64,000 bases of DNA from Methylophilus sp. QUAN. Its GTDB lineage: Bacteria > Pseudomonadota > Gammaproteobacteria > Burkholderiales > Methylophilaceae. Both the position numbers and the translations under genes were made by a program. The notes beneath the pieces were generated by a model. That model worked only from the letters and a program-made list of their open reading frames with translations, did no database searches and had not been told where the DNA came from. The DNA lies in assembly GCF_015354445.1 (NCBI RefSeq), contig NZ_JADKYT010000003.1, positions 496,001 to 560,000 on the forward strand, given 5' to 3'. This document shows positions 58,322-64,000 of the stretch, piece after piece; the stretch's first letter is position 1, and each line of letters starts with the position of its first letter.

Positions 58322-59812
58322 TTATATTCCTTCGTAGATCGCATTGATTTCAGCAACATAAGCAGCTGCAATCACATCGCGTTTTAAACGGCCATTGGCC
58401 GTCAATTGTCCGTTATGCGGGCTAAATGGCTGATCAGCAAACACCACATCGCCCACCTGCGCGTAGTCTGGTAGCTGTTGATTCACCTGCGCAATGGCCT
58501 GCGCCACCTGCTCAGCGCTGTATTGCGGCTGTGGTACCACAATTGCCACATTAAACGGCCTCGCTTCTCCAAACACACACACCTGCAGCAATGCTGGCTG
58601 GTGTATTAAAGTACTCTCCACCCACTCAGGCGAAACATTGCGCCCAAACGAGGTAATAAACATATTTTTTTTGCGGCCCGACAGATAAACGTACCCATCT
58701 TCATCCTGATAAGCCAGGTCACCCGTGGCCAGATAGCCTTCTTCGTCCAGCACCGGCGCGACAATACCGCCTTCGGGTTGGGTGTAGCCGTGATACAAAG
58801 CGCCCTTTACCCAAAGCTCACCGGTCATATCCACGCGTAATTGCACATGGGGCAAGGGCTTGCCTATGCTGCCCGGCTTGTGTGACTGTGGTGTATTGAG
58901 GGCCACAACAGACGCACACTCTGACAATCCATAGCCTTCAAACACAGGTAATCCTAGCGCATGGGCCTGCAGGATCAACTCTGGCACCACCTTGGCGCCA
59001 CCGACGGCCACAAAGCGCAACTGCGTCAGCGCGGCCTGTCCGGCTTGCACATACATCACCAACGCACGTAGCAATTCAGGAATCAGAATCGCAGTGCTCG
59101 CACGGCTGCCTTGCAAGCCCCGATACAAGCGGCTGATATCAAACTGGCTACCAGTAAAACCCACCGCCTGGCATGGATACACAACCACCGTCGCCCCTGA
59201 AATCAGGCTGGCATAAACACCCGCCACGTTTTCCAGTAAAGTGGCCAGCGGCAACACGCAAAAATGGCGATCAGCGGCGCCTGGCTGTATCAGGGTGGCA
59301 ATAGAGTTCGCGACCTGCCACATGGTGTGCGCTGACAAACACACACCTTTGGGCGCGCCCGTCGTGCCCGAGGTATAGGTAATTTTATCGGCTGCCGCCA
59401 CGCGATCATGGGTATGAACACGCAAGACTGCCACGGTTTGACCCGCCACTCTCCACTCAGCAAGCAGCGTACTGCCTGGGTAAAGCTGTTGCCAGGCCGC
59501 GGGCATATCTGTTAATACCAGGCTGACACCGGCATCCACAATCGCATGCTGTTTTTGCGCCGCAGTAAAAAATGCCGGGACTGGCACGTTACTCCAACCC
59601 GCCGCCACGACTGCCAGGTCCAGCACAATCCAGGCTGGGCTATTATCCAGTGCCAATGCCACACTGGCCCGATTTGTCAGCGCCTTCAAAGCGCCAGACA
59701 CCCGTGCAATTTCAGCCGCCAGCTCACTGTAAGTCAGTTGTGTAGATTGCCCCTCGAGGGCGACACGTGTTGGTGATTGTATTGCCTGTGCCTGAATCTG
59801 TTGTAATAGCAT
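58322..59812 (-). CDS. AMP-dependent acyl ligase
   Basis: A 496-residue ANL-superfamily adenylating enzyme. Phosphate-binding loop Y-T-S-G-T-T-G-A-P-K-G at 146-156, GYGLSECASV, and GDLAYQDEDGYVYLSGRKKN. The final motif is L-T-A-N-G-R-L-K-R-D: arginine 475 stands where the A10 catalytic lysine is normally found. Sequence style is that of long-chain acyl-CoA ligases, but substrate is unknown. It starts 44 bp after the hemolysin-family gene and ends directly at the diiron gene. Confidence 0.88.
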   Translation of the reverse strand: MLLQQIQAQAIQSPTRVALEGQSTQLTYSELAAEIARVSGALKALTNRASVALALDNSPAWIVLDLAVVAAGWSNVPVPAFFTAAQKQHAIVDAGVSLVLTDMPAAWQQLYPGSTLLAEWRVAGQTVAVLRVHTHDRVAAADKITYTSGTTGAPKGVCLSAHTMWQVANSIATLIQPGAADRHFCVLPLATLLENVAGVYASLISGATVVVYPCQAVGFTGSQFDISRLYRGLQGSRASTAILIPELLRALVMYVQAGQAALTQLRFVAVGGAKVVPELILQAHALGLPVFEGYGLSECASVVALNTPQSHKPGSIGKPLPHVQLRVDMTGELWVKGALYHGYTQPEGGIVAPVLDEEGYLATGDLAYQDEDGYVYLSGRKKNMFITSFGRNVSPEWVESTLIHQPALLQVCVFGEARPFNVAIVVPQPQYSAEQVAQAIAQVNQQLPDYAQVGDVVFADQPFSPHNGQLTANGRLKRDVIAAAYVAEINAIYEGI

Positions 59813-59856
59813 GATGGTGATTAGTGCTTATATTGGTGACACTTAAATAGTGTCAG

Positions 59857-60498
59857 TTACAAAGGATCAGCCACACCGCGAATCGCCACAATCTGCGGCG
59901 TATGCTTGTAATAACTGCCCCATTTTGCACGCTCCTCAGCACTTAATCGCTCAGGGTGAGCCATGGCCAGCGGAAACAGATCGACACCGCCTTTAATCAG
60001 GCCATTTTGCAGGCTGTGATGCGCGGTCGCCACGCCCCATGGCAAGTTCATGCTCAAACTGTGTTGTATCACATGCGCAATCAGCACACCGGCATTCCGT
60101 GGATTTGCCACCGCCAGATTGCCTATACAGGTAATTTCTTCACGACCTATCTTTCTGTCGAGTTGGCGCGACATCAATTGCTCAATCGGTTCATCCAGGT
60201 ATTGCTCAAGAAACAATGTCTCTTGCGCCGCATTACGCAAACCAAATGCGGCCATCAAAATGCCGCTGGCATCCCGCAACGCGACTAATTGCGGCATAAA
60301 GTGATTCACCTCTGCGCCATAAACCTGCTTGAACACCGCGGCAATAAACGCCTCCACCTCCTGACGGCATGGCGCGCCTCGCTCAACCAAATGACCCGTA
60401 ATCTCATTCACTTGATACCTTTTCGCCTGGGCAAAGTTTCTCAATTCATAAGCAGATGACGCATGATAGAACGATGTATTTGATTCTGAATGCAGCAT
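59857..60498 (-). CDS. Thermostable-hemolysin family protein (GNAT-like)
   Basis: A 213-residue protein of the family named after the Vibrio thermostable hemolysin. Recognisable blocks: LVALRDASGILMAAFGLR, LFLEQYLDEPIEQL, CIGNLAVANP, and the end WGSYYKHTPQIVAI. The fold resembles GNAT and autoinducer-synthase acyltransferases more than a pore former, so an acyl-transfer role fits its operon with an acyl ligase. First gene of the four-gene unit; a -24/-12 promoter lies 39 bp upstream and GAGAG precedes the ATG. Confidence 0.82.
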   Translation of the reverse strand: MLHSESNTSFYHASSAYELRNFAQAKRYQVNEITGHLVERGAPCRQEVEAFIAAVFKQVYGAEVNHFMPQLVALRDASGILMAAFGLRNAAQETLFLEQYLDEPIEQLMSRQLDRKIGREEITCIGNLAVANPRNAGVLIAHVIQHSLSMNLPWGVATAHHSLQNGLIKGGVDLFPLAMAHPERLSAEERAKWGSYYKHTPQIVAIRGVADPL

Positions 60499-60536
60499 GT
60501 CATTTCTCTCGCTGACAACAATATTGCTCAGCTAAT

Positions 60537-60552
60537 TGCAAGCACCATGCCA
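60537..60552 (-). promoter_or_regulatory. Sigma-54 promoter of the four-gene operon
   Basis: On the minus strand TGGCAT-GGTGC-TTGCA, matching TGGCAC-N5-TTGCW at 15 of 16 scored or free positions. Start expected about 60526, leader about 28 nt. Confidence 0.75.
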
Positions 60553-60605
60553 GCGCCAATTACTCATAATAATCATACAGTTACGATTAACCACCGCAAC
60601 CACAC

Positions 60606-60622
60606 CCTGCACTTTTTGCAGG
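60606..60622. promoter_or_regulatory. TGCA palindrome C (candidate activator site)
   Basis: CCTGCA-CTTTT-TGCAGG, perfect 6-bp arms. Centre 76 bp from the -12 of the minus-strand promoter, 163 bp from that of the plus-strand promoter. Confidence 0.6.
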
Positions 60623-60650
60623 TAGATTGCCATACATTTAATTCATAACC

Positions 60651-60663
60651 TGCATTTTTTGCA
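60651..60663. promoter_or_regulatory. TGCA palindrome D (candidate activator site)
   Basis: TGCA-TTTTT-TGCA, 43 bp from palindrome C, about 119 bp from the -12 element of each of the two divergent promoters. Confidence 0.6.
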
Positions 60664-60763
60664 TAAAACTCAAAAGAAAATCATTTTCATTACCAACAAG
60701 ACACATTAATTTCCTCAACAAAATCAGCACCTTAAGTAGCCATACATCAACTTAATTATAAAG

Positions 60764-60779
60764 TGGCACACCGCTTGCA
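60764..60779 (+). promoter_or_regulatory. Sigma-54 promoter of the PAP2-eptA operon
   Basis: TGGCAC-ACCGC-TTGCA, a full match to the -24/-12 consensus. Start expected about 60790; the leader of about 100 nt contains the hairpin TTGCA-TTTT-TGCAA (60860-60873). Confidence 0.8.
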
Positions 60780-60889
60780 TTTATGGTCAGAGTTTTTGAA
60801 AAAATGATGTATTCTGACGCTTGTCTGACTATCAACTATTTTCAAAAAATAACAACCCATTGCATTTTTGCAATCAACACAAAATAGAA

Positions 60890-61591
60890 ATGATAAAAAG
60901 TCCCTGGTTACCTAAGCCAACGTTGGCAGCACTTTGGTGCATTTGGATCGCCCTCGCGATTGGCATCGTCTGGCTGGCGAATGCCACGTCTATTGACCTG
61001 ACATTGGCTGACCAGCAATTTGATTTTTCGCAGCACGCCTTTACCCAAAAGCATAACTTCTTGTATGAAACCGTCATGCATGTGTATGCCAAACACCTGT
61101 TTACCGTGATCTGGTTAATCCTGTTATTGCTAGCCTGGCTGCCCGAGCGCCTGTTAGGCCATCGCCTTTCCGCGGCAACCAGTTACAAACTACGCTGGAT
61201 TGTCCTGCTGGCTTTGCTCAATGCGATTGTCGTCTCCTGCCTTAAACACCAAATGCCGCACGCCTGCCCCTGGGATATCGTACGCTACGGCGGCAGCGCG
61301 CCATGGGTGCCTACCTTCACCAGTCATCCAGCGCTAGAAGCTGGCCATTGCTTTCCGGCAGGACACACGACCAGCGGCGTGTGGCTATCTGCACTCGGTT
61401 TACTGTGGTTACCGCAAGCGCCTCGCAAAGCCTTATTGGTAGCTATTACTGGGCTTGTGGTCGGCTTCGCGCTGGGTTGGGCGCAGCAAATCCGCGGCGC
61501 CCACTTTTTATCGCACACCCTGACCTCGCTGTGGCTGATGTGCGGCTGGTTATTAATGGTATTCACTTTTTCCAAGAGTCGTATTGAATGA
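60890..61591 (+). CDS. PAP2-family membrane phosphatase
   Basis: A 233-residue, six-helix membrane phosphatase of the PAP2 superfamily, acting on lipid phosphates or pyrophosphates at the periplasmic face. The three motifs are recognisable in variant form: K-H-Q-M-P-H-A-C-P-W, F-P-A-G-H-T-T-S-G and R-G-A-H-F-L-S-H. Likely target is lipid A or undecaprenyl phosphate, because eptA overlaps its stop (ATGA). ATG 60890 is preferred; TTG 60821 lies too close to the sigma-54 start site and has no Shine-Dalgarno. Confidence 0.85.
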   Translation: MIKSPWLPKPTLAALWCIWIALAIGIVWLANATSIDLTLADQQFDFSQHAFTQKHNFLYETVMHVYAKHLFTVIWLILLLLAWLPERLLGHRLSAATSYKLRWIVLLALLNAIVVSCLKHQMPHACPWDIVRYGGSAPWVPTFTSHPALEAGHCFPAGHTTSGVWLSALGLLWLPQAPRKALLVAITGLVVGFALGWAQQIRGAHFLSHTLTSLWLMCGWLLMVFTFSKSRIE

Positions 61592-63267
61592 AGATATTCG
61601 CAATGTTTACCCGCACACTACGCGCGCTGTTTACCCCGCAAATCTGCCTGATCTGGGGGGCGAGCCTTTGGCTGATGCTCACCAGCAACCACGCCCTGTT
61701 TGAACATCTGCTCAATCTTTACCCATGGAACGCACATAACGCAGGATTTATCGTCAGCATCAGCCTGTTTTTTACTTTTAGCATCACCTTATGGCTGATG
61801 CTGCTCAGCCATGGCAAATCAGCACGCTGGGTGTTGGCCATCATTCTGCTGTCTGCCGCCTGGGCCGCGTATTACATGGATGAGTTTGGCGTCATTATTG
61901 ACCACGTCATGCTGGACAATGCGGCCAAAACAGATACCCAGGAGGTCATGGGATTACTGTCCTGGGGATTTTTTATCAAGATGCTATTGCTGGGCATGTT
62001 ACCCGCATTCATCCTGATCAAAAAAGTGCCAGCCCGTTTTTTTCAGCGCGACCCGATCAGCGTCCGCCTTAAGCAGATTGCCTTGTTACTGTTAGGCATG
62101 ATCCTGGTGGTGATTCCATGCAGCGCGGATTACGCCACGTTTGTGCGCGAGCATAAAATGGTGCGTATGTATGCCAACCCAACATTCTTCCATTACTCAG
62201 TGGTGAAATGGACTTCGAAAAAACTGTTTACGCGCAGCATCACCGGCTTGCAAAAAACAGCGACGGATGTGGTCAATGTAGAAGCGGATCAACATCATGA
62301 ACTAATTATTATGGTGGTTGGCGAAACTGCGCGTTTTGATCGTTTTTCATTGAATGGTTACTCCCGCATCACCAACCCCAGATTAGCCAAAGAAAATGTC
62401 GTGAGCTTCAAGCAAGTCAGTTCTTGCGGGACATCAACCGGTGTGTCTGTGCCGTGCATGTTTTCCATGCTGACGAGGAAACAATATGACGAAGACAAGG
62501 CCTTGCATATGGAGAATGCACTGGATGTCTTAAACCGTGAAGGCATCAAAGTGCTGTGGCGCGATAATAACTCTGACTCCAAAGGCGTCGCCTTGCGCGT
62601 CCCTTATGAAGACTTCCGTTCCCCGGCCCACAATCCGGTGTGCGATGACAATGAATGCCGTGACATCGGTATGCTGAACGGACTGGACAAGTTTATTGAA
62701 AAAAACAAAGATCATGACATCCTGATCGTGCTGCACCAGATGGGCAATCATGGTCCGGAATACTATCGCCGCTATCCAGATGAGTTCAAGAAATTCACGC
62801 CTATTTGCAAAACCGGCCGCTTGTCAGAGTGCTCACAACAAGAGATTGATAACTCATACGACAACGCCATTTTATATACGGATTACTTCTTATCAGAGGT
62901 GATTCAGTTCTTGAAGAAATATGACAGCAATCGCGAAACCGCCATGCTGTATGTGGCAGATCATGGCGAATCACTGGGTGAACATGGCATATACCTGCAC
63001 GCAGCACCCTATATGATTGCACCCAAAGAGCAAACCCACGTACCAGCAATCCTGTGGGTAGGTCAGCATTTTGACTACCAATTGCCACAAATTAAACCTT
63101 ATGAAAACTACGCGTTAAGTCATGACGATGTATTTTGCACCTTGCTCACAGCCTATGAGCTGAAATCGCAAACATGCCATGCCGAGTTTGGCTGGCTGGC
63201 ACAAAACCGTGAGCTACAAGAGGAACAGCGCAAACACTTGCATCCTATAAAAGCAAGTACGCACTAA
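61588..63267 (+). CDS. eptA: Lipid A phosphoethanolamine transferase
   Basis: EptA-type enzyme, 559 residues, adding phosphoethanolamine from phosphatidylethanolamine to lipid A phosphates, which lowers surface charge and gives polymyxin resistance in other bacteria. Five N-terminal transmembrane helices (to about 180), then a periplasmic alkaline-phosphatase-fold domain. Zinc ligand E246 in VVGETARFDR, nucleophile T282 in SCGTSTGVSVPC, further ligands in HQMGNHGPEYY and DHGESLGEHG. Disulfide cysteines present. Coupled to the PAP2 gene by a 4-bp overlap. Symbol by family; a PmrC/MCR-type acceptor difference cannot be excluded. Confidence 0.9.
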   Translation: MKIFAMFTRTLRALFTPQICLIWGASLWLMLTSNHALFEHLLNLYPWNAHNAGFIVSISLFFTFSITLWLMLLSHGKSARWVLAIILLSAAWAAYYMDEFGVIIDHVMLDNAAKTDTQEVMGLLSWGFFIKMLLLGMLPAFILIKKVPARFFQRDPISVRLKQIALLLLGMILVVIPCSADYATFVREHKMVRMYANPTFFHYSVVKWTSKKLFTRSITGLQKTATDVVNVEADQHHELIIMVVGETARFDRFSLNGYSRITNPRLAKENVVSFKQVSSCGTSTGVSVPCMFSMLTRKQYDEDKALHMENALDVLNREGIKVLWRDNNSDSKGVALRVPYEDFRSPAHNPVCDDNECRDIGMLNGLDKFIEKNKDHDILIVLHQMGNHGPEYYRRYPDEFKKFTPICKTGRLSECSQQEIDNSYDNAILYTDYFLSEVIQFLKKYDSNRETAMLYVADHGESLGEHGIYLHAAPYMIAPKEQTHVPAILWVGQHFDYQLPQIKPYENYALSHDDVFCTLLTAYELKSQTCHAEFGWLAQNRELQEEQRKHLHPIKASTH

Positions 63268-63776
63268 TTACTACTATCGCAACGCAAGGCTGGCGGCTCT
63301 GACGTCAGCTTGCTGGGGGTGAGCCAAAACAAGGGCTTGATGCGTTCATCCACATGGCACGCATCGATATAGCCAATGGCACCATCGGTCTCAGCCACAT
63401 AACGGATCATGGCTTCTTCTGACTGCACGGTATAAGGCGGTTGCACGCCGTGAAAATAGAGGCCGTTCCAATAATTCACCTGTGATCTCGGTGTGCTATG
63501 CAATACTTGCTGTGAAAACTTTAAGCGCAGCGGGTGCTCACTATGCAAATTCACCGGGTGCAAAGCCTGCCCATGCGAGGCATAAAGTTTCTTGCGCCAA
63601 AAAATCAACCCCAGTTCATCGGCATGAATATCAGGCGCCAACCCGGCTTGCACAGGCACAATCACCGCAATAATGCGATTATCCTCAACTGCCACCACTG
63701 GCTTCGCCAGTAACAGGCCGATTGCACAGGCAGCATACAGCCAGCGGCGCATAGTAAATGTCGTACTGCACTGCAT
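63264..63776 (-). CDS. PstS-like periplasmic binding protein
   Basis: A 170-residue exported protein with a signal peptide (LYAACAIGLLLAKPVVA) and a short phosphate-binding-protein-like fold (IFWRKKLYASHGQALHPVN, AVAETDGAIGYIDACHV-type segment: VAETDGAIGYID). It is half the size of true PstS and resembles the small orphan substrate-binding genes found beside porins. The ATG 63776 overlaps the stop of the porin gene as TAATG. The 3' end overlaps eptA by 4 bp on the other strand. Ligand unknown. Confidence 0.7.
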   Translation of the reverse strand: MQCSTTFTMRRWLYAACAIGLLLAKPVVAVEDNRIIAVIVPVQAGLAPDIHADELGLIFWRKKLYASHGQALHPVNLHSEHPLRLKFSQQVLHSTPRSQVNYWNGLYFHGVQPPYTVQSEEAMIRYVAETDGAIGYIDACHVDERIKPLFWLTPSKLTSEPPALRCDSSN

Positions 63777-64000
63777 TAAAACATCACCGCAAAGGAGGTC
63801 ACAAAGCCACGCGGTACATCTTCGTATTCACCACTACCGCCAATAAATTCAAACTTCAGCAACTGGTTCGGTTTCACACGCTTGGTGACACCCAACACCC
63901 AGCGATCTGCATTCTTGCTATCCACTTCATGCAAGGTTTCTAACCGCGTGATCCAGTACCACTCACTGCCTAGCGAATAGGCACTTTGCAGATAAGCGCC
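63776..64000 (-). CDS. Outer-membrane porin-like protein, C-terminal part
   Basis: Partial: the gene continues past the window edge. The visible 74 residues show alternating beta-strand pattern (EWYWITRLETLHEV, DRWVLGVTKRVKP, LLKFEFIGGSG) and end in the aromatic ...TSFAVMF, typical of the last strand of outer-membrane barrels recognised by BamA. Translationally coupled to the PstS-like gene. Confidence 0.65.
   Translation of the reverse strand, partial: GAYLQSAYSLGSEWYWITRLETLHEVDSKNADRWVLGVTKRVKPNQLLKFEFIGGSGEYEDVPRGFVTSFAVMF

Noticed and set aside
59857-60498. Calling the hemolysin-family gene a toxin
   Set aside because: No signal peptide, no pore-forming features, and its operon encodes metabolic enzymes.
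1-64000. CRISPR arrays, tRNA or rRNA genes, prophage or insertion-sequence transposases
   Set aside because: None seen on reading both strands; no direct-repeat arrays, no tRNA-like TTCRANNC cloverleaf, no transposase motifs.

Overview
The window is ordinary chromosome of a betaproteobacterial methylotroph, most likely Methylophilaceae (Methylophilus or a close relative). The evidence is gene content: RuMP-cycle 6-phosphogluconate dehydrogenase, a SoxYZ-like carrier and a SoxH-like metallohydrolase of the kind tied to PQQ dehydrogenases, and betaproteobacterial gene orders (rplM-rpsI-argC, bactofilin-erpA, kdsD-lptCAB-rpoN). Base composition is near 50% GC. I see no prophage, transposase, tRNA, rRNA or CRISPR array. 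The genus is an inference.

Layout. 1-709: a ~585 bp MITE-like repeat. 710-6729 (minus): GNAT and symporter, then purM, two tandem DUF3108 genes and an rsmB-type methyltransferase. 6906-8661: AI-2E-type permease and Hda. 8668-16520: diguanylate cyclase, FAD dehydrogenase, AhpF/AhpC, SoxYZ-like carrier, BepA-like protease. 16635-17123: moaC, then a second copy of the repeat. 17757-20757: ThiO-like oxidase and Kef antiporter. 20988-25632: kdsD-lptC-lptA-lptB-rpoN, for LPS transport and sigma-54. 25676-33621: tyrS, anmK, gltA, then an esterase-erpA-bactofilin-argC-rpsI-rplM block. 33965-40301: FimV-like protein, mltA-ubiC-ubiA, thiS-thiG-apaG and a 62-codon orphan. 40526-53285: gnd, a dienelactone hydrolase, a secreted protease, hemL, gltBD and hemE. 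53336-64000: envelope and lipid-metabolism genes.

The most interesting part is 53.3-63.3 kb. The 390 bp gap between 60498 and 60890 carries two divergent sigma-54 (-24/-12) promoters. One faces a four-gene operon (thermostable-hemolysin-family protein, AMP-dependent ligase, heme-oxygenase-fold diiron enzyme, SDR). The other faces a PAP2 phosphatase-eptA operon. Between them lie two TGCA-N5-TGCA palindromes 43 bp apart. The same design (two such palindromes 42 bp apart upstream of a weaker -24/-12 match) precedes a GT39/ArnT-like transferase 5.5 kb away. I read this as one small sigma-54 regulon for envelope or lipid modification. Its activator is not in the window, although rpoN is. The four-gene operon looks like an acyl-activation, oxidation, reduction and transfer pathway of unknown product.
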